Numbered from the stretch's first letter, positions 30,686 through 39,276 are shown. The stretch is 43,425 nucleotides of DNA from Waddlia chondrophila WSU 86-1044 (GCA_945882915.1 CAMCWV010000015.1:1-43425), one strand, 5' to 3'. The notes: a model not told the origin generated them from the letters alone. Made by a program: numbers and translations.

Positions 30686-32023
30686 ATGAAAATCCCTCGC
30701 AAAGCACCCAACCTTAAAGACAAACAGCAAGAACTACTTTCTTCTCCAGAGAAGTTTGCCCTCGTTAATCAAGAAGCCTCCCGAACAGAAGCTGAAGGGA
30801 AGTACCGTCATTGGGATGTTTTACGCCACCTCACTCCCCCTTCCGGGCTAACCCATGAAGAATGGTGGCTAGGAATTAAAATGCACCGCCTTTCTCAAAT
30901 GAAATCAATTCCCCTTTGGGACCGAGACAAAAAGAGCCCCTTTTCCTATAACCTTCCAAACAAACTACTCGAACAGTTGCATCAAATTGACCGCGAATAT
31001 GGAGGCTCACCCACCCCCCTCAACCCGATCGTCAACCCACATACACGAGACCAGTACTTAGTTCACTCACTTATTCAAGAGGCAATCACCTCAAGCCAAA
31101 TTGAAGGGGCCGCAACAACAAGGCGAGTCGCAAAGGCGATGTTAATGTCTGGACGACGACCAAGAGACAAAAGCGAGCAGATGATCCTCAATAACTTTCG
31201 GACAATGGAACAGATAAGGATATGGAAAGACCGCCCCCTCGACAAAGGTTTGGTTTTCGAAATTCACAAGATGGTTACAGAACTTACGCTCGATGAATCA
31301 AGTGCCGTTGGCAGGTTTAGGCTGGAAGAAGAGACCGTTATCGTAGAAGAGTCTTTCACACACGAAGTGCTGCACAACCCACCCCCAGCAAATGAATTGT
31401 CAGGGCGACTGGAGGCCATGTGTGACTTTGCAAACGGAAAGACACCCTCTTATTTCGTCCACCCCATCATCCGCGCAATGATCCTTCATTTTTGGCTTGC
31501 CTATGACCATCCCTTTGTTGATGGAAACGGTAGAACGGCAAGGGCATTATTCTATTGGTTAATACTCCGAAGCGGCTACTGGCTTTTTGAATTCATTTCG
31601 ATATCAGCGGTCATCCTTCAGGCTCCTGTGCAATACGGAGAGGCCTTTCTCTATACAGAAACCGACCAAAACGACCTTACTTATTTCATTATTCATCAGG
31701 CCGGTGTCATCCGAAAATCCATCCAATCCTTACACCAGTATGTGGATCGCAAAACAAAAGAACTAAGCGGGATTGAAGCGTTGATGAATCAGAAGAGCGA
31801 CTTCAACTATAGACAAGAAGCTCTACTTGCCCATGCCTTGCGTCATAAGACAGCTGTTTACACCATTGGCATCCACAAAAACAGTCATGACATTGCTTAC
31901 GACACCGCAAGACAAGACCTGCAAGGGTTGCACGCGAAGGGCCTGTTAAAGATGAGTAAAAAAGGCAAGGCCTTTGTTTTCACTCCCCACCCCAACCTAG
32001 GCGAGCTCCTAAGGAAGGAGTAA
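30686..32023 (+). CDS. Fic family protein (AMPylase-type)
   Basis: Fic proteins transfer AMP or related groups to target proteins. The 445-residue protein carries the full active-site motif HPFVDGNGRTAR at 275-286, with catalytic H275. Upstream, TSSQIEG at 135-141 matches the inhibitory (S/T)xxxE(G/N) helix, whose Glu blocks ATP, so this is an auto-inhibited Fic with an N-terminal inhibition helix. A winged-helix-like C-terminal region (YDTARQDLQGLHAKGLLK) follows, common in stand-alone Fic proteins of this size. GGTAGG before the ATG may act as the ribosome-binding site. No separate antitoxin gene is needed or seen. Confidence 0.93.
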   Translation: MKIPRKAPNLKDKQQELLSSPEKFALVNQEASRTEAEGKYRHWDVLRHLTPPSGLTHEEWWLGIKMHRLSQMKSIPLWDRDKKSPFSYNLPNKLLEQLHQIDREYGGSPTPLNPIVNPHTRDQYLVHSLIQEAITSSQIEGAATTRRVAKAMLMSGRRPRDKSEQMILNNFRTMEQIRIWKDRPLDKGLVFEIHKMVTELTLDESSAVGRFRLEEETVIVEESFTHEVLHNPPPANELSGRLEAMCDFANGKTPSYFVHPIIRAMILHFWLAYDHPFVDGNGRTARALFYWLILRSGYWLFEFISISAVILQAPVQYGEAFLYTETDQNDLTYFIIHQAGVIRKSIQSLHQYVDRKTKELSGIEALMNQKSDFNYRQEALLAHALRHKTAVYTIGIHKNSHDIAYDTARQDLQGLHAKGLLKMSKKGKAFVFTPHPNLGELLRKE

Positions 32024-32033
32024 AAGGAAGTGA

Positions 32034-32069
32034 TTGATCCAGTGCGCTCTTGACCCCGTCCTTTAGGGC
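32034..32069. repeat. Element E, partial copy
   Basis: TTGATCCAGTGCGCTCTTGA and CCCCGTCCTTTAGGGC match one arm of 18784-18834. It starts ten bases after the fic stop codon. Confidence 0.75.
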
Positions 32070-32093
32070 TTGGCATTACCCACATTTTTAGGC

Positions 32094-32275
32094 CTTTTTC
32101 TTTCTCTCACGTTCTCTCACACCTCTGTGTTTCAAAAATCTTAATATCTGTTTTTTGAAACACAGAAGCGTGAGAGAACGTGAGAGAAAAACAAGAGAAA
32201 AGAGAAGGGGGCGCGGAGTTGGTGGTTGTTTTTTAGAAAACCGCGCAAGCGGTAGTTAAGCGGCAAGGCCATGGC
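32094..32275. repeat. Family B repeat arms, head to head
   Basis: TTTTCTTTCTCTCACGTTCTC...CTGTGTTTCAAAAA is followed by TTTTTTGAAACACAGAAGCG and a long arm matching 6077-6189 in reverse (AAGAGAAGGGGGCGCGGAG, CGCAAGCGGTAGTTAAGCGG). Together they can fold into a hairpin. The whole stretch 32024-32522 is gene-free and holds element E, this repeat and a half palindromic element. Confidence 0.8.
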
Positions 32276-32323
32276 AGATGTTAGCCGTAGGTGACTGAAA
32301 GGAACATACGGAAACGCAGACAT

Positions 32324-32384
32324 ATACTCCTCGTAGCTGAAAACGGGAACTTGGACGGCGCCAAAGCCCCGGGGCTTTGGGGTT
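32324..32384. repeat. Palindromic element, copy 7 (left half)
   Basis: ATACTCCTCGTAGCTGAAAA, CGGGAACTTGGACGGCGCC and the CCGGGGCTTTGG centre are present, without the right arm. It is 138 bases upstream of the terC-like gene. Confidence 0.8.
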
Positions 32385-32522
32385 GTCTCAGCCTATTATT
32401 TGAGATTTAATCGACTATAAATGGGCAAGACGTGGGCGTTATTTCTCTTGCAATGGCGGCGTGCTTCGTGGTATGGAATTTGAATAAAATTTCAATTATT
32501 AATTTTGATTTAAATCAAAACT

Positions 32523-33443
32523 ATGACACTATTTTCTACGCTACTTCCTTGGGTGCTATTTAACGGCTTTGTCCTCGCAATGCTCATCTTCGATCTGTTT
32601 GTGCTGCACAAACATGCCCGCGTTGTCACCCTAAAAGAAGCTCTTGGCTGGACTGCTTTTTGGATAAGCCTAGCCCTCTTTTTCAACGCTTACATCTACT
32701 ACTCCCAAGGGGCAGCCCCTGCTCTTAATTTCCTTACGGGCTACGTCATAGAGTTATCGCTAAGCGTCGACAACCTCTTTGTATTCCTGATGCTTTTCAA
32801 ATACTTTCGCACCCCAGCCTCCTCCTTGCACAAGGTCTTGTTCTACGGAGTTCTTGGGGCAATTGTTATGCGAGCGTTCTTTATCGGGATTGGCATTGCA
32901 CTTATAGAAGACTACTACTGGATGGTCTACATCTTTGGGGCTTTTCTTGTTTTCAGCGGCATCAAAATGGCCTTCGCGAAGAATGCCGATTTCCATCCTG
33001 AAAAAAATCCCATCCTAAAACTCTTTAAGCGCTTCTTTCCCTTTACAGAAGAGTATGAAAACGACAAATTTTGGGTAAAAAGAGCGGGTCGCTACGTAGC
33101 CACTCCTCTTTTCGTTGTTTTAATTGCTGTCGAGACCACAGATGTGATCTTTGCAATTGACTCTGTCCCTGCCATTCTGGCTATCACACTAGACCCATTC
33201 ATCGTCTACACGTCTAATATCTTCGCCGTCTTAGGACTGAGAGCTTTGTATTTTTTGCTGTCTCACATGATAACAGCCTTTCATCACCTTCACCACGGGC
33301 TTGCCTTTATCCTCACCTTTATTGGCGTGAAAATGGTACTTGCTGACATTTTCAAAATCCCCACTTTAGCCGCTTTGGGAGTTGTCTTCGGGGTATTAAT
33401 CATCTCTATAGGAGCCTCTCTCCTCTTCCCAGAAAAAAAATAG
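32523..33443 (+). CDS. TerC/Alx family membrane protein
   Basis: The 306-residue integral membrane protein matches the TerC/Alx family, linked to manganese and metal homeostasis and to membrane protein metalation in other bacteria. The family core is clear: FLTGYVIELSLSVDNLFVF with the conserved Asp, and later LIAVETTDVIFAIDSVPAIL with Glu and Asp. About nine membrane segments are visible. No strong ribosome-binding site is seen at the ATG. It converges on the copper oxidase gene with a palindrome in between. Intact. Confidence 0.94.
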   Translation: MTLFSTLLPWVLFNGFVLAMLIFDLFVLHKHARVVTLKEALGWTAFWISLALFFNAYIYYSQGAAPALNFLTGYVIELSLSVDNLFVFLMLFKYFRTPASSLHKVLFYGVLGAIVMRAFFIGIGIALIEDYYWMVYIFGAFLVFSGIKMAFAKNADFHPEKNPILKLFKRFFPFTEEYENDKFWVKRAGRYVATPLFVVLIAVETTDVIFAIDSVPAILAITLDPFIVYTSNIFAVLGLRALYFLLSHMITAFHHLHHGLAFILTFIGVKMVLADIFKIPTLAALGVVFGVLIISIGASLLFPEKK

Positions 33444-33499
33444 GGTGATAGTTTTTTTGAAACACAGAGAAAGCATAAGAGAGAGAGGTACTTGCCCTC

Positions 33500-33626
33500 T
33501 CCGGAAGGTAACGTGGGCCGCCTAAGGTCTGGGATTTCGTTTGGTGCTTAGTAAATATACTCCTCGTAGCCGATACAGCTGCGTCTAAAATCCCAAACCT
33601 TAGACGGCCCACGTTACCTTCTGGAG
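33500..33626. repeat. Inverted repeat (family D) with nested element half
   Basis: CTCCGGAAGGTAACGTGGGC...CTAAGGTCTGGGATTT pairs with AAATCCCAAACCTTAGACGG...CACGTTACCTTCTGGAG. Between the arms, at 33557-33571, is the left tip of the palindromic element (ATACTCCTCGTAGC). Placed between convergent genes, it could terminate both. Confidence 0.85.
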
Positions 33627-33655
33627 ATGTGTGAGCGGTTGCTACTGCTACATCA

Positions 33656-34903
33656 CTACTGTTTTGCTGCTTCGGCAACGGTACCTGGAGGGTGCTTGTA
33701 CCAACCAGGGTCGTTATAGCCATTAAGAGTCTCTCTCACTTTTAGAACAGTGAACATACCTGACATTTGAATGATACCAAACGGCCCAGTGGAGCCCATC
33801 TTTATGTAGTTCGGAGGGCTCTCCATAGCATCCCCCATTTCAAACATTTCCCCCATCCCAGACTCGCCCATCGACATGTAGTTTGGAAGGAATTTCCGGA
33901 TTTTTTCTTGAAGCCCGCTCTGGTCAACCCCAAGCATATTAGGAATGTCGTGGGCCATGCCGGCCATTACATGGTGCGTCTTATGACAATGAAAAGCCCA
34001 ATCACCCGGTTCTGTGGCAACAAACTCCAGTTCGCGGGTGTCTCCAACGGGAACCGCCACCGTCACGGCTTGATAGCGCGCAGAAAGAGGCATCCTTTGA
34101 GCCCCTTGTGCTGTTACAGTGAATTCATACCCATGCAAGTGTATCGGGTGGCTGTCCATACTTAAGTTAGCGAGGCGAACCCTTACCTTCTCCCCCTTTT
34201 TCACAACAAGCGCTTCAGTTTTAGGCCACATTGTGCTGTTGAATGTGAAGTAGTTAAAATCAAGCATGACTGAGGCATTGGGTGTAGCTCCCCCTATGGG
34301 AACAAACCATTCATGAAGCATGATTGCGAAGTCTCTATCCACTTTTTCTTCAGCTGATGGCTCCTTTGGATGAATGATAAAAAAACCCATCATCCCCATT
34401 CCAATTTGGGTTATCTCGTCATAATGGGGGTGATACATGTGAGTGCCACTTTGCCGCAGAGTAAACTCATAGACAAAGGTCTCGTCAGGCAAGATCGGGC
34501 GCTGGTTTAAGCCAGAGACACCGTCCATGCCGCTTGGGAGGTACAGCCCATGCCAATGAACGGTCGTAGCCGCTGGAAGCTTATTGGTTACGTAAATGCG
34601 AACCCTGTCCCCTTCTACGGCCTCTATTGTAGGGCCGGGCGTTTGTCCGTTATACCCCCAGCAGTTAACGATAAAGCCAGGAGAAAACTCTCTTTTTACA
34701 GGCTCTGCCGTCAAGTGGAACACCTTAACGCCCCCTTCCATAGTCCAAGAAAGTGTTGTTCCGTTTGGAGTCACAACAGGTATGTAAGAGACGTCTTGAG
34801 CTTCTGCTACAAGAGGCGTAAACATAAGAGGCATAAACAAGGCGGCAAAGCCTAAGCCTAGTAAAGTAAGTGCCTTTCTCGGGCTTCTTCTAATTAACGT
34901 CAT
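33656..34903 (-). CDS. Multicopper oxidase (CopA/CueO type)
   Basis: This periplasmic laccase-like enzyme probably oxidises Cu(I) to the less toxic Cu(II). All copper sites are visible in the 415 residues: HWHG at 116-119, HMYHPH at 155-160, HPIHLHG at 252-258 and HCHKTHHVMAGM at 305-316, which includes the type 1 Cys. A Met-rich tail follows (343-383; MSMGESGMGEMFEMGDAM), typical of copper-resistance oxidases. The N-terminus has IRRSPRKALTLLGL, suggesting Tat export, though the motif is not canonical. Its start overlaps the upstream tolC-type gene by 14 bases, so the two are coupled. Confidence 0.94.
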   Translation of the reverse strand: MTLIRRSPRKALTLLGLGFAALFMPLMFTPLVAEAQDVSYIPVVTPNGTTLSWTMEGGVKVFHLTAEPVKREFSPGFIVNCWGYNGQTPGPTIEAVEGDRVRIYVTNKLPAATTVHWHGLYLPSGMDGVSGLNQRPILPDETFVYEFTLRQSGTHMYHPHYDEITQIGMGMMGFFIIHPKEPSAEEKVDRDFAIMLHEWFVPIGGATPNASVMLDFNYFTFNSTMWPKTEALVVKKGEKVRVRLANLSMDSHPIHLHGYEFTVTAQGAQRMPLSARYQAVTVAVPVGDTRELEFVATEPGDWAFHCHKTHHVMAGMAHDIPNMLGVDQSGLQEKIRKFLPNYMSMGESGMGEMFEMGDAMESPPNYIKMGSTGPFGIIQMSGMFTVLKVRETLNGYNDPGWYKHPPGTVAEAAKQ

Positions 34904-36323
34904 CCAAAAGCTCCTTTTCTGCCTGCATCTTTGCCCTCTGCTCTAACAAGGCAAGGTCCCCTCCTAAAACATGATCAAGCTCGGCCTTGGCGGTCCAGTA
35001 GTTCTTTAAGCTATCGTAATAAAGAATCTTGAGCTCGAATTCCCGCTTTTTGCTGTGCAAGAGCTGGTAAACACCAACGGTCATCGCGTTATAACGCTTC
35101 TGTGTAAGCTCTGTGTTCCTTTGCTGCAAAGGGAGCCGCTCGTTTAGAAAAAACAATGCAAGCTCCTGATTCGTCCTTACTTCTTTATCCGACTGCCTAA
35201 CTTCTGAAGCGATTTGAATTTCCAACGCCTTCACTTTTTTCAAGCTCTGACTTAGGAGGTGACTTATCCTTAGCCTGTCTGCCTGACCAAAGTTAAAAAT
35301 CGGAATCGACCCTGAAATGGCCGGGCCCATCGACTTTTGGCCCCCCACCTCTCTTTCCATATCAATTCCCGCGGCCCCCTCGGTGAACTTCCACCACTCG
35401 TTAAGGGTGGCTGACTTTTTGATCTGCTCAACTTCCAGGCGCGCTAGCTGCAAGTCGAGTCTATTCGACATCGCAATCTTTTCTAGATCATCTGCCGAAA
35501 GATCATCCGCGGAAGGCAGCGGCAATGGATCTGGAATCGCTTGAGAGGCCTTCCACGTAGCCCTTGATGTGGATAGTCCCAAAAGCCTATTCATCTTCTC
35601 GATTAGCGTGGTTGCTGTTATTTGGCTCTTTGCGTACTCCAGTTTGTCAGCAAAGTACGCCTCTACACTTGCCTGCGCTTCAAGCTTATCGACATTTCCC
35701 TGCTCGTGTTGCCTCTCGGCAAGCAGGCTAACGATCTCTGTTAATTCAGAAACAGACTCTAGAGCCTCCCTCTTTAGCAGCTCTGCTTGTAGCTCATAAA
35801 AACCTGAGCGTACTTCAAGAGCCAAGTCAAGAACGGCTTTAGAAACTTGCAGATGAGCTTGCTCTAACTTTTGAGCGCTGAGCTTCTTCTTTGCGGAAAT
35901 CAAAAAGAGATCAATGAAATTTTGCGTAAGAGAAAAGGCAGAGCCTGTAGAAGCAGAGTGTTCTGCATAACGGAACGAAAGGCCAACTGCGGGGTTTTGA
36001 AGAAGTCCGGTCTCAATAAGATCAGCGTGTGCAACTCCAATATCTTCAAAGGTAGCCTGGAGCCTTGGGTTGTTAAAGAGAGCTACCTGCAGAGCGGTGT
36101 CGGCATTTAGTTCTGTCTTAAGAAGCTCATTAACGAGTGCCTCTTGAGCGGACACGTCGACAACAGAATCCTGCCAATAGACCTTTTTGCTAAGGCGCTC
36201 TTCAACCAAAGACGAAACAGCAGCTCCATCATACCTCGCCGTTGAAGTACATCCGGGTGCCAAACAAAGAACGGGGAGAAAAAAAACAAGAGCTGCCGTG
36301 CTGTAGAAAGAGTTCGTGCGCAT
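34890..36323 (-). CDS. TolC-family outer-membrane lipoprotein
   Basis: The 477-residue protein is an outer-membrane efflux factor of the TolC/CusC type. A signal peptide ends in the lipobox LAPGC (C25), so it is probably lipidated. Two related helical repeats follow, with the family landmarks ALFNNPRLQATFEDIGVA and SNRLDLQLARLEVEQIKKS. Overlap with the copper oxidase gene suggests a copper export partner, but no RND or membrane-fusion gene is seen. The palindromic element directly abuts its ATG and its stem contains the Shine-Dalgarno GAGGAG, so translation may depend on hairpin opening. Length is normal. Confidence 0.9.
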   Translation of the reverse strand: MRTNSFYSTAALVFFLPVLCLAPGCTSTARYDGAAVSSLVEERLSKKVYWQDSVVDVSAQEALVNELLKTELNADTALQVALFNNPRLQATFEDIGVAHADLIETGLLQNPAVGLSFRYAEHSASTGSAFSLTQNFIDLFLISAKKKLSAQKLEQAHLQVSKAVLDLALEVRSGFYELQAELLKREALESVSELTEIVSLLAERQHEQGNVDKLEAQASVEAYFADKLEYAKSQITATTLIEKMNRLLGLSTSRATWKASQAIPDPLPLPSADDLSADDLEKIAMSNRLDLQLARLEVEQIKKSATLNEWWKFTEGAAGIDMEREVGGQKSMGPAISGSIPIFNFGQADRLRISHLLSQSLKKVKALEIQIASEVRQSDKEVRTNQELALFFLNERLPLQQRNTELTQKRYNAMTVGVYQLLHSKKREFELKILYYDSLKNYWTAKAELDHVLGGDLALLEQRAKMQAEKELLDDVN

Positions 36324-36393
36324 ATACTCCTCTTAGCTGAAGACGGGAATTTGGGCTAGCGCGAAAGCTCCCGTTTTCAACTACGAGGTATAT
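36324..36393 (-). repeat. Palindromic element, copy 9, carrying the tolC ribosome-binding site
   Basis: This 70-bp hairpin fills the gap between the pentapeptide gene's stop and the TolC-type ATG. On the coding strand its 3' tip is AAGAGGAGTAT followed immediately by ATG. GAGGAG is the only good Shine-Dalgarno and would be paired with the CCTC arm when the hairpin forms. The TAA of the pentapeptide gene lies in its other tip. Confidence 0.85.
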
Positions 36394-36980
36394 TAGGTAA
36401 TGACGATATCGAAGCCAGCAAGAAGGTTTGCCGCTTCTGGAAGTGAAAACTTAGCTTTTCTGACTTTGTTGTTAAGTGGGTCAATGGCATAGTTTGTGGC
36501 GCCAGAAAAATCCGCTTTAGATAGGTCACATCCCTGAAAGTTTGTCCCTTGAAGGTCTGTGTTGCTAAAGTCTGTTTCGACCAAGTAGGTGTTGGTGAAG
36601 TAGCAGTCTTTAAGTTTGCTTCCTGCAAATGACTGCCCGCGCATTCTGAGATCAGAGAAGTTGCAGTACTGAAGAGAGCATTTCTCGATGCGAAGTGTAA
36701 AAAGGGTCTTTTCACACTTGAAGAACTCTACACCCACAATTTTGCAATTGATCAGTGTTACATCTTGGAATCTACACCCTTCAACTTTCATAAGGCTAAG
36801 GTTGCAGCCTGTGAATGTGCAGCAGCGGAACTTTGAGTTTTGAAACATTGCTTCGGCAAAGTTGCAATTTTCAAACGTGCAGTTCACAAAGGAATGTCTT
36901 GTCATAGACGCTTTAGAAAAGTCGCATGCCTTGAATTGCTTGTCTTCCTCATTTGTCGAATCGAATACTGCTTTTCTCAT
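36393..36980 (-). CDS. Pentapeptide-repeat protein
   Basis: The 195-residue protein is built of pentapeptide repeats A(N/D)Lxx, seen as runs such as FENCNFAEAMFQNSKFRCC and LVETDFSNTDLQGTNFQGC. These form a right-handed beta-helix. Some relatives (Qnr, MfpA) mimic DNA and protect gyrase, but most have unknown roles. I chose the ATG at 36978-36980 (MRKAVFDS), which has GAGGAAG upstream; the earlier TTG is unlikely. The gene is followed directly by the palindromic element and the copper genes in the same direction, so they may share a transcript. Confidence 0.9.
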   Translation of the reverse strand: MRKAVFDSTNEEDKQFKACDFSKASMTRHSFVNCTFENCNFAEAMFQNSKFRCCTFTGCNLSLMKVEGCRFQDVTLINCKIVGVEFFKCEKTLFTLRIEKCSLQYCNFSDLRMRGQSFAGSKLKDCYFTNTYLVETDFSNTDLQGTNFQGCDLSKADFSGATNYAIDPLNNKVRKAKFSLPEAANLLAGFDIVIT

Positions 36981-37089
36981 ACAACCTACTTCCTCTGCCA
37001 AGCTTTCAGATTATTGTAGCAGGCAAGGCCCCTAAACACCCAGAGGTTTATCCAACAGACGCAGATAACGTTTAACTCAGTGGGGTTTA

Positions 37090-37276
37090 AGGAGTGAGCG
37101 AAGCGAACTTTTTGGAGTGCTGGGACATGTCCAACGCTTTCACCAGTCCTCGACATGTCGAGGGCCAGACACACACGTTCGCTTGCTAAGGGTCAGTGGA
37201 CTCGACAGGTCGAGTCCTAACAACGCGTTGGACTTGTCCCAGCACTCCAAAGAGCAACGCTGCCGCTCGCTCCTTA
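37090..37276. repeat. Long inverted repeat (family C), copy 1
   Basis: GAGTGAGCGAAGCG and TTTGGAGTGCTGGGACATGTCC pair with GGACTTGTCCCAGCACTCC and GCCGCTCGCTCC. Inside are two smaller palindromes, CTCGACATGTCGAG and CTCGACAGGTCGAG, around ACACACGTTCGCTTGCTAAG. A second copy ends the window (43248-43425). Confidence 0.9.
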
Positions 37277-37337
37277 ATTCGCTAACGCTCGTTCCTTAAG
37301 CGGGCGCTAAGCTAAACGCTGTCAAGCACGAGGGCAT

Positions 37338-37407
37338 ATACTCCTCTTAGCTGAAAACGGGAGCTTTCGCGCTAGCCCAAATTCCCATTTTCAGCTACGA
37401 GGAGTCT
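37338..37407. repeat. Palindromic element, copy 10
   Basis: ATACTCCTCTTAGCTGAAAA...TTTTCAGCTACGAGGAGT with a short centre GGGAGCTTTCGCGCTAGCCC. It lies 68 bases upstream of pgi, probably in its leader. Confidence 0.85.
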
Positions 37408-37475
37408 ATTTGGGTTGTTGAAGTTTTTTTTCGATGCCCCTATGGTGATGGAAATCGTCTACAAGGGAGAATCCG

Positions 37476-39053
37476 ATGAGCACATTTAGTCAGTATGCTT
37501 CCGTACGCAAGCTGCGAGCCTTAGCCGCTAAGCCCTTTGATCTTACAGCAGACGGGGCGCTTACTCCCAAGAGGATCGCAACCATGCAAGCCGAGGGGGT
37601 CGGCTTTAAGCTGCTTTACGGAATGCAGAGAGTGACAACCGAGGTTATGGACGCTCTTAAAGGGCTGGCTAAGGAGGCGAAGGTTTTCGAAAAAATGGAT
37701 GAGATGCAGGCAGGCAAGGTGATCAACCGCATCGAAGGGTATAAGAGCGAAGAGCGTGCCGTTCTACACACAGCTGTGCGTGACTTCTTCGGCAATCCTA
37801 ATGCCAGCCCAGCTGCTGTAGAAGCTACTAGACTTGCAAAAGTTGAGCACGACAAGCTAGAGGTCTTTATGGAAGAGATCAATAGAGAAGGGCGCTTCAC
37901 AGATCTCATCACTATCGGCATCGGCGGGTCAGACCTCGGCCCTCGCGCGCTATACTTAGCCCTGCAACCTTTTCAGGAGAAGGGAAGGCGCGTTCATTTT
38001 ATTTCTAACGTCGATCCTGATGACGCCGCAATGGTACTTGCTAACATAGATCCTAAAAAGTGTTTAGTGCTCGTAATCTCAAAAGAGGGGACGACTCTTG
38101 AAACATTGACGAACGAGGCGCTTGTTAAGGCCCACTTTAGCAAAGCTGGCGTAGAGCCCAAAAACCATTTTGTGGCGATTACAAAGAAGGGGAGTCCCCT
38201 AGACGACCAAACAAAATACCTGGCGGCATTCCACATTTGGGATTACATTGGCGGGCGCTACTCTGCCCTTTCAATGGTCGGCGGTGTTATCTTTTCCTTT
38301 GCCTTTGGCTTCCAGAATTACACAGAGATGCTCCGCGGGGCAAATGCTATGGACAAGCTGGCGCAAACGCGTGATATGTCGCGCAACCTTCCTCTATTAG
38401 GGGCGCTAATTGGTCTGTGGAATCGCACTTTCTTGGACTATTCAACTTTGGCAGTGATTCCTTACTCCCAAGCACTTGTCCGCTTTACAGCACATCTGCA
38501 GCAGTGCGACATGGAGTCCAACGGCAAGCGAATCGACACCAAGGGCAATCCTGTCGACTACCATACGGGGCCTGTTCTTTGGGGTGAGCCAGGGACAAAT
38601 GCGCAGCACTCCTTCTTCCAGCTAATCCACCAAGGGACATCAACGGTACCTGTTGAGTTCATCGCCTTCTGCAAAAGTCAAGGTCAGAAGGACCTTGAAG
38701 TGAAGGGGACAAGTTCGCAAGAAAAGCTTTTGGCCAACGTTTTTGCGCAGTCGCTAGCTTTAGCAACAGGGCAGAAAGAGACAAATCCCAATAAGCAATT
38801 TTTAGGAAATAGGCCTAATTCAATCTTGCTTGGGGACCGGCTCACTCCCTATTCCCTTGGAGCTTTGCTCTCTTATTACGAGAACAAAGTCGCCTTCCAG
38901 GGCTTCTGTTGGGGAATTAACTCTTTTGATCAAGAAGGGGTTCAGCTCGGAAAGCTCTTGGCGACTAAGATCTTGGATCTTATGATTGCTAAGAAAAGTG
39001 GAAGGGAAGCTCCTGCATTCCCCCTTGGTCAAGCACTGCTTGACCAAATCTAG
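37476..39053 (+). CDS. pgi: Glucose-6-phosphate isomerase
   Basis: Pgi interconverts glucose 6-phosphate and fructose 6-phosphate in glycolysis. The 525 residues include IGIGGSDLGPRAL, the SIS-domain phosphate-binding SKEGTTLET, FHIWDYIGGRYSALSMVGG, MESNGKR with the catalytic Glu region, GTNAQHSFFQLIHQGT and the C-terminal INSFDQEGVQLGK with the catalytic Lys. Length and wording closely match chlamydial Pgi sequences as I recall them, which is one of the better taxonomic hints in the window. ACAAGGGAGAATCCG gives a good ribosome-binding site. A palindromic element precedes it. Confidence 0.97.
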   Translation: MSTFSQYASVRKLRALAAKPFDLTADGALTPKRIATMQAEGVGFKLLYGMQRVTTEVMDALKGLAKEAKVFEKMDEMQAGKVINRIEGYKSEERAVLHTAVRDFFGNPNASPAAVEATRLAKVEHDKLEVFMEEINREGRFTDLITIGIGGSDLGPRALYLALQPFQEKGRRVHFISNVDPDDAAMVLANIDPKKCLVLVISKEGTTLETLTNEALVKAHFSKAGVEPKNHFVAITKKGSPLDDQTKYLAAFHIWDYIGGRYSALSMVGGVIFSFAFGFQNYTEMLRGANAMDKLAQTRDMSRNLPLLGALIGLWNRTFLDYSTLAVIPYSQALVRFTAHLQQCDMESNGKRIDTKGNPVDYHTGPVLWGEPGTNAQHSFFQLIHQGTSTVPVEFIAFCKSQGQKDLEVKGTSSQEKLLANVFAQSLALATGQKETNPNKQFLGNRPNSILLGDRLTPYSLGALLSYYENKVAFQGFCWGINSFDQEGVQLGKLLATKILDLMIAKKSGREAPAFPLGQALLDQI

Positions 39054-39276
39054 CGGTCTGTCAACATTCAAATCGCTGAAAAACAAAAAGAAAAAAAAAC
39101 AGGATAGACAGTTTCCCCCATAAGCGGAGACCTTCTGGAGAGGGCTGTCACTTAATGGCCTTTCTCTTGTATTTTCTCTCACGTTCTCTGTGGTAAAAAT
39201 CTTTAATTCTTTGTAGTTTTGTGGCTTTCGCGTTTACTGTGCTCCAGTATTTCTTGTATTTATCTTGTGGTTGAAA

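Noticed and set aside
37090..37276. Family C element as a replication origin or dif site
   Set aside because: The nested palindromes are suggestive, but no DnaA-box cluster was seen, xerD is several kilobases away, and two copies in 6 kb argue for a dispersed repeat.
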